From Immundisolibacter sp. (GTDB lineage Bacteria > Pseudomonadota > Gammaproteobacteria > Immundisolibacterales > Immundisolibacteraceae): DNA of 28,425 nt. Made by a program: the position numbers and the translations under genes. The notes below the pieces were generated by a model. The model saw nothing but the letters and a program-made list of their open reading frames with translations, searched no databases and was not told the DNA's origin. The DNA lies in the NCBI RefSeq assembly GCF_041601295.1, contig NZ_JBFIII010000034.1, positions 1 through 28,425 on the forward strand. Reading direction: 5' to 3'. Each line of letters begins with the position of its first letter. Within the stretch, counting starts at the first letter, position 1. Positions 1 to 6,629 of this stretch are shown one piece after another.

Positions 1-376
1 AATCCACCCACGGCACCACGTCCAGGATGTCCTCGAACTCGCCCTCACCATGCTCGGCGACCTGATAGGCGGTGTGCATCGCCCAGTTGGTACCGCTCTT
101 GAAATACGAGCACACGAACACGTCTTGCTCGGTCGGCGCGTAGCCGGTAAAGGCCTTGGCGATGGCCTTGTCGAACAGGCCGGCGGCCATCGGCTTGAAG
201 AGGCGCTGGAACAGCGGAAACTCGAACCCCAGCACCTGCGACAGATCGAACACCCGCCGCAGCAGCCAGGTGACGGGCCGCATTTGCCGGCGCGTGCGGG
301 CCATAGCGGCCAGCGTGTTGCGGCGGCGCTCGACGACGTCGGCGAATTCGTAGCCGGGCGGGGCGGGGATGGACAT
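1..376 (-). CDS. Sulfotransferase family protein, N-terminal part (cut by window edge)
   Basis: Read on the minus strand from an ATG at 376, preceded by a good GAGGAG ribosome site 8 bases upstream. The 125 visible codons run off the left edge without a stop. Near the end the residues SYFKSGTNWAM match the PAPS-binding 5'-phosphosulfate loop of sulfotransferases (family pattern YPKSGTTW), so the protein probably transfers sulfate from PAPS to an unknown acceptor. The roughly 90 residues before the loop are longer than in minimal members and hold a hydrophobic/basic stretch (TWLLRRVFDL). It lies 81 bp downstream of ispG on the same strand. Acceptor and C-terminal 3'-phosphate site cannot be seen. 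The family call is firm; the specific role is unknown. Confidence 0.8.
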   Translation of the reverse strand, partial: MSIPAPPGYEFADVVERRRNTLAAMARTRRQMRPVTWLLRRVFDLSQVLGFEFPLFQRLFKPMAAGLFDKAIAKAFTGYAPTEQDVFVCSYFKSGTNWAMHTAYQVAEHGEGEFEDILDVVPWVD

Positions 377-457
377 CGACAGTGCTCCTCGGTGAGTTGT
401 GGTCAAGGGCGAATGAGTGCGCCCAACCAGCCATGGACGTTGGCAAAATCGGTGGCG

Positions 458-1594
458 TCAGGCAGGCAAGGCCGCGATCAGCGCATCAAGCTCAGCCTTG
501 AGTCGCGGCAGGATTTCGTCGTAGCCGAAGCTGCCGACCAGCTCACCGCGGCGTTTGAAGTTGACCTGTTTCGGCCCGCACCACAGGCCAAGGTCGGCGT
601 CGTCGGTCTCGCCGGGGCCGTTCACGCGGCAGCCCATGACGGCGATGGTCAGGTGGTGGTCTTTGGCATACGTGGTCAGGTCGCGCACCTGCTCGGCAAG
701 GTCCACGAAGGCCTCGTTCTGCACCCGCGAGCAGCTGGGGCAGGAAATGATGTTAAGACCTTGGCCGAAGTCCACCACCGAGCGCACGCGCCCGGCGGCG
801 ATGTCGGCCAGGATCTGCTGGCCGGCGGTCACTTCCTCGGCCTTGCGGGCGTTGGGCAGGGTCAGCGACACGCGGATGGTGTCGCCAATGCCGGCGCCGA
901 TCAGCTGCTCGAAGGCAATGCGCGTCTTGATGATGCCGTCCGGCGGCAGGCCGGCTTCGGTCACGCCAAGATGCAGCGGCACGTCCGGGCGCTGGGCGGC
1001 GAAGCGTTTGTTCAGTTCGATCACCTTGGCCGGATCGGAGTCCTTGAGCGACACGCAGTAGCGGGTGAAACCGATGCTGTCCAGCAGCTCACAGTGCTCG
1101 GTGGCGCTGAGCAGCATCGGCGAGATCGAGTCGTGGGCGTCGAACAGCGCCGCGCGCGCCGGGTCCAGCGACCCGGCGTTCACGCCCACGCGCAGGGCGC
1201 AGTCGTGGCGGGCGACGATGTCCGCCAGATAGCGCACCTTGTCCTGCCAGGGCTTGTGCTTTTCGTGGTGGAACAGATGGCCGGGGTTGTAGCGAATCTT
1301 GTCCACGTGCGGCGCTACCCGCACCGCCATGCGGTAGTTCTCCTGCAGGTCGATGGACAGGTTGGCCTGGGTCTGCGCGCGGATGGCGGGCAGGGCGTCG
1401 GCGTCTTTGGGTGTGTCGACGGCAATGCGCACCACGCCGGCACCGGCCGCGACCAGGTCATTGGCCTGCGCCACGGTGGCGGCGATGTCCTGGGTCTTGG
1501 TGGCGCACATGCTCTGTACGGCAACCGGGTGGTCGGCGCCGATGGTGATGCGGCCGATGCGAACCGGGCGGGTGGGATAGCGGGCGATGGGCAT
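458..1594 (-). CDS. ispG: 4-hydroxy-3-methylbut-2-enyl diphosphate synthase IspG (GcpE)
   Basis: This is the 4Fe-4S enzyme of the methylerythritol phosphate pathway. It reductively converts 2-C-methyl-D-erythritol 2,4-cyclodiphosphate to HMBPP in the cytoplasm. The 378 residues match the usual bacterial length (about 370). The N-terminal TIM-barrel part carries the family signature around VAVQSMCATKTQD (residues 24-36). The C-terminal cluster-binding part shows CPSC (Cys285, Cys288), GCRVNGPGE with Cys322, and the catalytic Glu329. The start ATG has only a weak ribosome site. A palindromic AGTATACT at 1624-1631 could serve as its -10 box. The product is essential wherever this pathway is the only isoprenoid route. 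Confidence 0.97.
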   Translation of the reverse strand: MPIARYPTRPVRIGRITIGADHPVAVQSMCATKTQDIAATVAQANDLVAAGAGVVRIAVDTPKDADALPAIRAQTQANLSIDLQENYRMAVRVAPHVDKIRYNPGHLFHHEKHKPWQDKVRYLADIVARHDCALRVGVNAGSLDPARAALFDAHDSISPMLLSATEHCELLDSIGFTRYCVSLKDSDPAKVIELNKRFAAQRPDVPLHLGVTEAGLPPDGIIKTRIAFEQLIGAGIGDTIRVSLTLPNARKAEEVTAGQQILADIAAGRVRSVVDFGQGLNIISCPSCSRVQNEAFVDLAEQVRDLTTYAKDHHLTIAVMGCRVNGPGETDDADLGLWCGPKQVNFKRRGELVGSFGYDEILPRLKAELDALIAALPA

Positions 1595-1623
1595 GGCAAT
1601 ACTGGGGCGTGAGGTAGGTGGTC

Positions 1624-1631
1624 AGTATACT
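1624..1631. promoter_or_regulatory. Palindromic -10-like box between ispG and the thioesterase gene
   Basis: The 8-mer AGTATACT is its own reverse complement and contains a TATACT -10-like hexamer on both strands. It lies 30 bases before the ATG at 1661 on the plus strand and 30 bases before the ispG ATG on the minus strand. It could serve both divergent genes. No convincing -35 box is seen at 16-18 bp on either strand, so this is only a candidate. Confidence 0.3.
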
Positions 1632-1660
1632 GGCGGGTATTTTCTGCTCGCGGGTTGGCC

Positions 1661-2137
1661 ATGCTGTACCGCTATCTTGAAGGCAGTTCCGAGCACCGTC
1701 GCGACTATATAGCGATGGTTCCGCACAGTGCCGCGCTGGGCCTGCAGATCGTCGATGTTGGTCTTGGGCGCTGCGTGCTGCGCTTGCCGCACTGGCCGGC
1801 GTTGGCCGCGAACCACGGCGGTCTCGCCAACGGCGCGGTGTCCGCGCTGCTGGACAATGCCGGCGGCGTGGCTGTGTTCTGCGCGCTGGAAGTCGCGGTG
1901 GATTTCTCGACGCTCAGCCTGCGCGTGGAGTTCATCACCGCCCCTGCCGCCGCCATGGACGTTTACGCGCGTGTCGAGTGCGTGCGGCTGGCCGGGCGCC
2001 AGGCCCATGTCCGTGGGGTCGCCGACTGTGGCGATGCCAACCAGCCGGGGCAGCCGTTCGCCACCGTCAGCGGGGTGTTCTTTCTGAAGCCGGAGAGCAA
2101 GCCTCTGCACAATCTGGAGACGCTCGCCAATGTCTGA
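1661..2137 (+). CDS. PaaI-type hotdog-fold thioesterase (first of two)
   Basis: This 158-residue single hotdog-domain protein belongs to the PaaI/4HBT acyl-CoA thioesterase group. The helix motif NHGGLANGAVSALLDNAGG around residues 50-70 has the conserved His-Gly-Gly and the downstream acidic residue that activates water for thioester hydrolysis. The following strand VDFSTLSLRVEFITAP is typical of the fold. The substrate cannot be told from sequence. An in-frame TTG at 1655 would add two residues; ATG 1661 was chosen because it is the better start codon, although no strong ribosome site precedes either. Its end overlaps the start of the second thioesterase gene by 8 bp, which points to translational coupling. 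Confidence 0.85.
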   Translation: MLYRYLEGSSEHRRDYIAMVPHSAALGLQIVDVGLGRCVLRLPHWPALAANHGGLANGAVSALLDNAGGVAVFCALEVAVDFSTLSLRVEFITAPAAAMDVYARVECVRLAGRQAHVRGVADCGDANQPGQPFATVSGVFFLKPESKPLHNLETLANV

Positions 2138-2540
2138 TCCGGTTATCGGACCGACCCACACGTTTTCTGACGCATTGGCCGCGCTTCCTTACGCGGCATT
2201 TCTGGGGCTTGAATGGCACGTCGATGGCGTGCTGCATCTGCCGTTTCGGGGCGACTTGGTCGGCAATTACCGCATCGGTGCCCTGCACGGCGGGGTGGTG
2301 GCTGCGGCGCTGGAGTGCGCGGCGCAGGTACTGCTGCTGCAGCGCGGGGCATCGGCGCCGTCCACGGTAGATTTCACGGTCGACTATTTGCGCCCGGCGG
2401 TGTCCACGGACCTTTATCTGCGAGCAACGGCGGTGCGTATCGGTCGGGCGGTGGCCAATCTGCGCGTGGATGCCTGGCAGACCGAGCCGAAGCGACCGGT
2501 AGCCACCGGGCACGGCAATTTCCAGCTAAATACGGGTTGA
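2130..2540 (+). CDS. PaaI-type hotdog-fold thioesterase (second of two)
   Basis: This is a 136-residue hotdog protein with the motif LHGGVVAAALECAAQ, in which the acidic catalytic position is Glu rather than Asp, followed by VDFTVDYLRPA, the standard strand after the central helix. It starts at an ATG inside the last codons of the upstream paralogue, so the pair is probably co-translated. The proteins share the fold motifs but look clearly diverged, which fits a heteromeric pair or two substrate ranges rather than a recent duplication. The activity is probably hydrolysis of an acyl- or aroyl-CoA; the substrate is unknown. Confidence 0.85.
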   Translation: MSDPVIGPTHTFSDALAALPYAAFLGLEWHVDGVLHLPFRGDLVGNYRIGALHGGVVAAALECAAQVLLLQRGASAPSTVDFTVDYLRPAVSTDLYLRATAVRIGRAVANLRVDAWQTEPKRPVATGHGNFQLNTG

Positions 2541-2542
2541 GC

Positions 2543-3175
2543 GTGGTCGCGTCGGCCGTACAGGCGGTGATTTTCGACTTCGACGGCGTGATCGCCGAGC
2601 GCGGCTTTCGCGCGGCGTTGCGGCTGCTCGCCGCCCGCTGCGGGCTGGACTACCGGCCCTTGCCCGGGCAGGCCATGGATGTGCTGGTTTCCAGCGGCTA
2701 TCTGACCGGCCACGCCACCGAGCAGGCCTGGTGGCAGCAGTTACAGGCCGGTCTGGGGCCGCTTGGCAGTTGTGAGCAGTTTCGCGCCGATGTGCTGGTC
2801 GCATCGCGTGTGCGGCCCTGGCAGATCGCGCTGGCCGGGCGCCTGGCAGCGGCGGGTTATGTCACGGCAGTGTTGTCCGACCATACGGACTGGCTGGACC
2901 AGATCGAGGCGCGGCAGCCGTTCGCGCGGAGCTTCGGACGCGTGTTCAACAGCTACTACCTGGGCGTCAGCAAGCGCGAGTCGGCCGCCTTTTTGGCTGT
3001 ACTCGACGCGCTTGATGTGTCGCCCGGGCGGGCTGTGTTTATCGACGACAATCCGGACAATGTGGCGCGCGCCTTGGCTTTGGGCATTACCGGCATTGTC
3101 TATCGCGAGCGTGAGGCCTTCTTGCGCGACATTGACCGGTTGCTGGATGGTGTTCTGGAAGGGGCGCGAACATGA
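2543..3175 (+). CDS. HAD-superfamily hydrolase (phosphatase-like)
   Basis: This cytoplasmic Asp-based phosphohydrolase of about 210 residues shows all four HAD motifs. They are FDFDGV near the N-terminus (Asp12 nucleophile, Asp14 acid/base), LSDHTDW (motif II Ser), the lysine of GVSKRE (motif III) and IDDNPDN (motif IV, Mg2+ ligands). The insert between motifs I and II is helical, as in phosphoglycolate-phosphatase or epoxide-hydrolase-like subfamilies. There is no ATG start. GTG 2543 begins two bases after the preceding stop, and TTG 2537 (overlapping that stop) is an alternative. It forms an operon with the two thioesterases. Its last 76 bp overlap the convergent rluE-type gene. The substrate is unknown. 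Confidence 0.85.
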   Translation: MVASAVQAVIFDFDGVIAERGFRAALRLLAARCGLDYRPLPGQAMDVLVSSGYLTGHATEQAWWQQLQAGLGPLGSCEQFRADVLVASRVRPWQIALAGRLAAAGYVTAVLSDHTDWLDQIEARQPFARSFGRVFNSYYLGVSKRESAAFLAVLDALDVSPGRAVFIDDNPDNVARALALGITGIVYREREAFLRDIDRLLDGVLEGART

Positions 3176-3762
3176 TCGAGCATCTCCACTTCCTGCGCGG
3201 TTGCCGGCCGCCACTGGCCTGGCGCCAGACCGTCCAGGCGCAGCGACCCGATGGCGACGCGGATCAGGCGCAGCGTCGGGTGGCCGACGGCGGCGGTCAT
3301 GCGTCGTACCTGGCGGTTGCGACCTTCGGTGATGGTCAGTTCCAGCCAGGCGGTCGGGATGTGCAGGCGCTGGCGGATTGGCGGGTCACGAGGCCACAGC
3401 TTGGCCGGTTCCGGAACCAGGCGCGCCTGTGCCGGCCGGGTGGGTCTGTCCTGGAGCATCACACCCTGGATCAGGGTACGGAGGGCGGTCTCGTCCGGTA
3501 CGCCTTCCACCTGCGCCAGATAGGTTTTGGGCAGGGTGTGGGCCGGGTCGGCTATGCGTTGTTGCAAACGCCCGTCGCCGGTCAGCAACAGCAGGCCCTC
3601 GGAATCGCGGTCCAGACGCCCGGCCGGGTACAGGTCCGGCAGCGGCAGGAACTGCGCGAGCGTCGGCCGCTTGGCGAGGTCTGTGAACTGGCACAGCACG
3701 TCATACGGTTTGTGCAACAGCACCAGCCGTGGCGAGATAGCAGGGGAACAGGAATGGGGCAT
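3100..3762 (-). CDS. rluE: RluE-type rRNA large-subunit pseudouridine synthase
   Basis: This 220-residue enzyme of the RsuA/RluE family isomerises a uridine in rRNA to pseudouridine; E. coli RluE acts at position 2457 of 23S rRNA. Visible motifs are LVLLHKPYDVLCQFTD at the start of the catalytic domain, GRLDRDSEGLLLLT with the catalytic Asp, KTYLAQVEG, and EGRNRQVRRMTAAVGHPTLRLIR. There is no N-terminal S4 domain, which separates RluE from RsuA, RluB and RluF. The C-terminal tail after GQWRPAT is about 25 residues longer than I expect and reads antisense through the end of the HAD gene. The start codon overlaps the start of the divergent DUF4139 gene. RluE is the best fit, but RsuA-like relatives with other targets exist. 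Confidence 0.88.
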   Translation of the reverse strand: MPHSCSPAISPRLVLLHKPYDVLCQFTDLAKRPTLAQFLPLPDLYPAGRLDRDSEGLLLLTGDGRLQQRIADPAHTLPKTYLAQVEGVPDETALRTLIQGVMLQDRPTRPAQARLVPEPAKLWPRDPPIRQRLHIPTAWLELTITEGRNRQVRRMTAAVGHPTLRLIRVAIGSLRLDGLAPGQWRPATAQEVEMLDHVRAPSRTPSSNRSMSRKKASRSR

Positions 3763-5166
3763 CGGTTCTGGGTATTGGCGTTGATGGTCGGGGCGGCGCA
3801 GGCGGCGCCACTGCGCAGCACGCTGGACGATCAGAAAGCGCTGGCGGTCACCGTCTACAACGGGGACTTGGCACTGGTAAAGGATACCCGGCAGGTGAAC
3901 CTGCCAGCCGGACAAAGCGTGCTCGAACTGCGCGACGTGAGCGCGCAGATGCGTCCGGAAACCGCCCTGTTGCGCGTGGCGCAGGGCAAGCCGATCACGC
4001 TGCTGGAGCAGAACTTCGATTTCGATTTGCTGACCCCGGCCAAGCTGCTGGAAAAATACGTGGGCCGCGAGGTGCGCGTGCTGCGCACCAATCCCACCAG
4101 CGGCGCGGACACCAGCGAGACCGCCACCGTGCTGGCGGCCAGCGACGGCGTGGTGCTGCGGATCGGCGATCGCATCGAAACCGGTCTGCCCGGCCGGCTG
4201 GTGTTCGACGCCGTGCCGGACAACCTGCGCGATCGACCCACCCTGGCGGTAAGCCTGGACAGTGCCGGTGCTGGCCAACGCGCGCTGGAGCTGTCCTACC
4301 TGACCGGCGGCCTGACCTGGCAGGCCGACTACGTGGCCGAACTCGCCGCGGACGAGAAAAGCCTTGCTCTGTCTGGCTGGGTCACCCTGACCAACCGCAG
4401 CGGCACGGCTTATCGCGATGCCCGCCTGCAACTGGTGGCCGGCGACGTGAACCGCGTGCAGCCGCAGATGCGGCGCGGCATGGTGATGGAGCAGATGGTG
4501 GCCAAGGCTGACGCCGGGGCCATGCAGGAAGAATCCCTGCTCGATTACCATCTGTACACGCTGGGTCGACCGACCACGCTGGCCGACCAGCAAACCAAGC
4601 AAGTGGCGCTACTGAGCGCCCCGATCGTCAAGGTGAGCAAGGAATACCGTCTCACCGGCACCGAGTATTACTACGCCGCCCAGGCCGGCGAGATCGGCCG
4701 TGCGCTCAAGGTGGCGGTGCTTCTGAACCTGGTCAACAGCAAAGCCGCCGGTCTTGGCCTGCCGCTGCCGGCCGGTGTGGTGCGCGCCTACCAGCGTGAC
4801 GCCAGCGGCGGCGTGCAGTTAGTCGGTGAGGATCGCATCGACCATACGCCGGAGAATGAAACCGCGCTGCTCAAGCTCGGCGAAGCGTTCGATGTCACCG
4901 CCCGCAGGACGCAAACCGACTTCAAGGCACTGACCGTTGGCAAGAACGAGCGGCGGCAATTCGAGAGCGCTTACCGGATCGAACTGAAAAACGCGAAGAA
5001 GACGCCGGTGATCGTCACCGTGCTGGAGCCCATCCCCGGCGACTGGCAGGTACTGGAAAGCACGCTGCCGCACGACAAGGCCGATGCCCACACCGCCCGC
5101 TGGCGCGTGACGGTGCCGGCCGGCGGCGGTCAAATGCTGGCGTATCGAGTGCGGGTACGGTTCTGA
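3754..5166 (+). CDS. Exported DUF4139-domain protein
   Basis: This 470-residue protein begins with a signal peptide (hydrophobic WVLALMVGAAQA, cleavage expected near Ala-Ala-Pro around residues 17-20), so it is predicted to be periplasmic or exported. The body matches the DUF4139 family: VTVYNGDLALVKDTR near the N-terminus, SYLTGGLTWQADYVAEL in the middle, and a C-terminal beta-rich part ending YRIELKNAKKTPVIVTVLEP. The biochemical function is not established. ATG 3754 has an AGGGGAACAGGA ribosome region. This start lies inside the 5' end of the divergent rluE gene, so the promoters must lie within coding DNA. It is followed after 32 bp by another exported protein and probably forms an operon with it. 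Confidence 0.85.
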   Translation: MGHRFWVLALMVGAAQAAPLRSTLDDQKALAVTVYNGDLALVKDTRQVNLPAGQSVLELRDVSAQMRPETALLRVAQGKPITLLEQNFDFDLLTPAKLLEKYVGREVRVLRTNPTSGADTSETATVLAASDGVVLRIGDRIETGLPGRLVFDAVPDNLRDRPTLAVSLDSAGAGQRALELSYLTGGLTWQADYVAELAADEKSLALSGWVTLTNRSGTAYRDARLQLVAGDVNRVQPQMRRGMVMEQMVAKADAGAMQEESLLDYHLYTLGRPTTLADQQTKQVALLSAPIVKVSKEYRLTGTEYYYAAQAGEIGRALKVAVLLNLVNSKAAGLGLPLPAGVVRAYQRDASGGVQLVGEDRIDHTPENETALLKLGEAFDVTARRTQTDFKALTVGKNERRQFESAYRIELKNAKKTPVIVTVLEPIPGDWQVLESTLPHDKADAHTARWRVTVPAGGGQMLAYRVRVRF

Positions 5167-5198
5167 AGGTTTTGCTGTTGTTTACGAGGAGCGATTGA

Positions 5199-5828
5199 AT
5201 GGTTCATAAACTGATTCTGGCGGCAGCTGTTGTGCTGACCGTGCCTGCCTGGGCCGATGTGACCGCCGTGTACGCCATGGCCGGTGGTGATCAGCTGCGG
5301 GTGGAATACCGCGATGCCGCCAATTTCCGCATTGGCATGGGTGCCGATAACTACCAGCTGATGCTGGGCGGGCATCTGTACGCTGTGGCCGAGGGCCAGG
5401 TGATCGACGTGGAAAAAATTTCTCGCCAGATCCGGGCCGTCGGCGCCGATACGTTCTTGGCCGGGTTGCTGGGTGACGCGACGTCGGATGTGCCGACCGA
5501 AGTCAGCGTGCGGCCACTGGGCCGCCAGGAGACGGTGGCCGGCTACCAGGGCGAGGTCTACGAAGCCCTGACCCGCACCTCGAATGGCGAGCAGCGGGCG
5601 GAGCTGGTGGTGACCGACAACGCCGAGTTGCAGGCCGTGCAGGATGCCCTGATGAAAGTGGCCAAGGAGGCAGTGGCGGCCGTGGGTGCCAAATCCAGTC
5701 CCTATGCCAAGCCGCTGGAACAGGTCGAACAGCAGCGTCTGGGCGGCCTGCTGCGTTACGGCGAGGACTTGCGACTGGTGTCGCTGGACCACGAACCGAT
5801 CGCCGGCGGGCGCATTGCGCTGCCCTGA
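5199..5828 (+). CDS. Exported protein of unknown function
   Basis: This 209-residue protein has a clear signal peptide (MVHKLILAAAVVLTVPAWA, cleavage after residue 19). The mature part begins with DVTAVYAMAGGDQLRVEYRD, resembling periplasmic beta-rich proteins of the DUF4412 kind, but I do not recognise it with certainty. The ATG has a good GAGGAG site 9 bases upstream. It sits just downstream of the DUF4139 gene on the same strand and both products are exported, so they may work together. No catalytic motif is visible. Confidence 0.75.
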   Translation: MVHKLILAAAVVLTVPAWADVTAVYAMAGGDQLRVEYRDAANFRIGMGADNYQLMLGGHLYAVAEGQVIDVEKISRQIRAVGADTFLAGLLGDATSDVPTEVSVRPLGRQETVAGYQGEVYEALTRTSNGEQRAELVVTDNAELQAVQDALMKVAKEAVAAVGAKSSPYAKPLEQVEQQRLGGLLRYGEDLRLVSLDHEPIAGGRIALP

Positions 5829-5852
5829 GCCGGTGCCGATCCGTCACCGGCT
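5828..5852. terminator. Hairpin between convergent genes (terminator-like)
   Basis: Perfect 8-bp inverted repeat AGCCGGTG / CACCGGCT with a 9-base loop, starting at the stop codon of the upstream gene. No T-run follows, so it is not a classical intrinsic terminator. Its place directly after the stop suggests a transcript-end or stability structure. Confidence 0.45.
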
Positions 5853-5881
5853 TGGCCGATTCTAGCGGTCACCAGTCTGTA

Positions 5882-5915
5882 GATCCGGCCAAAGCAACAG
5901 GTACGGGGCCGGATC
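5882..5915. terminator. Second hairpin between convergent genes
   Basis: Perfect 9-bp inverted repeat GATCCGGCC / GGCCGGATC with a 16-base loop. Its right arm touches the stop codon of the minus-strand acetyltransferase gene, so it may mark the 3' end of that transcript. No T-run on either side. Confidence 0.45.
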
Positions 5916-6393
5916 AGGCGGGCTCCGAGTTCACCCGCAGGTCGCGCAGCATGCGTACTGCCGCGGTGCCGTCGACGTAGGACGTCGCTACGTGGCCGCG
6001 CTCGCGATAGCCGTGGGCGAAACAGAAGGCCCGGCCGGCCCCGTTGCTGGCTTCCAGTTTCAGATGCAGCGTGAATACGCCAGCCGTGGTGGCGGTTTTC
6101 TCCAGCCAGCCCAGCAGAGCACTGCCTATACCCAGGCGCCGATACTGCGGATGCACCGCCAGCAGGGCGAGCTGCGCCTCGCTATGGGTGACGTCAAGTA
6201 CAGCCACGCCGCTGAGGCAGCGGCCGGCCAACGCCAGCACCATCGTACAGTTCGGGCTGCGGATACGGCGCTCCAGGCGGGGCGCTTCCCATCGCGGGTG
6301 CTGACTCGAGGGGGTGGCAAGGCGTATGAGGGCGGTTGCCGCAGATGCGTGCGAGGGGCGGGCGGGCAGCAGGCGCAGGCCGGTTTCTGTCAT
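5914..6393 (-). CDS. GNAT-family N-acetyltransferase
   Basis: This is a 159-residue single-domain acetyltransferase. The acetyl-CoA-binding signature is clear: LALLAVHPQYRRLGIGSALLGWLEK (strand 4 and the R/Q-x-x-G-x-G/A loop) in the middle, then LHLKLEASNGAGRAFCFAHGYRERG, the usual C-terminal N-x-x-A-x-x-F-x-x-x-G-F/Y pattern. The acceptor substrate is unknown; small GNATs of this shape acetylate amino groups of metabolites or protein N-termini. ATG 6393 was chosen because the reading frame upstream has no family similarity and runs into the structured repeat. The gene lies 70 bp downstream of that repeat, which may influence its transcription. Confidence 0.88.
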   Translation of the reverse strand: MTETGLRLLPARPSHASAATALIRLATPSSQHPRWEAPRLERRIRSPNCTMVLALAGRCLSGVAVLDVTHSEAQLALLAVHPQYRRLGIGSALLGWLEKTATTAGVFTLHLKLEASNGAGRAFCFAHGYRERGHVATSYVDGTAAVRMLRDLRVNSEPA

Positions 6394-6463
6394 GGTCGGT
6401 CGGCTTGTGGAAGGTGTCGCGGGTAAGACCCAGTCTAGCAGGCCGCGCTTGGCGTGCCGGCGG

Positions 6464-6629
6464 CTTAGCTGAGGAAGCGCTGAATAAATCCGTCCTGGAT
6501 TTCTCAGCGTCCGCCATCGGAAAAGCGTGGTTTTCCGATGGCTCACAAAATCAGTGGCTGACAGCCACAGATTTTGGCAGCGCATCCTTGCGCTGCGGGG
6601 AACACTGAGTACTTCAGCGTTTCCCTAAG
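6464..6629. mobile_element. MITE-like structured element, about 166 bp
   Basis: Imperfect terminal inverted repeats bound the element. The left end reads CTTAG then GAGGAAGCGCTGAA (6471-6484). The right end, reverse-complemented, reads CTTAGGGAAACGCTGAA (6613-6629). The shared core GGAARCGCTGAA differs at one base. Between them lie three adjacent hairpins: 6514-6541 (11-bp perfect stem, loop GCGTGG), 6547-6575 (13 paired bases with one A-A mismatch) and 6577-6596 (8-bp perfect stem, loop TCCT). There is no open reading frame, so a transposase would have to act in trans. A target duplication could not be identified. The right end overlaps the stop codon of the asparagine-synthetase-like gene. 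Alternatives are a structured intergenic repeat family or a processed RNA. Confidence 0.6.

Noticed and set aside
50..1612. 520-codon plus-strand open frame antisense to ispG
   Set aside because: ispG on the minus strand is certain; the open antisense frame is a by-product of high GC at third codon positions and has no family motifs.
3172..3753. Upstream in-frame extension of the DUF4139 gene
   Set aside because: It is antisense to the rluE-type gene, and the signal peptide requires the start at 3754.
6394..6585. Upstream in-frame extension of the small GNAT gene through the structured element
   Set aside because: The extension translates hairpin DNA and has no GNAT similarity; ATG 6393 begins just before the conserved domain.
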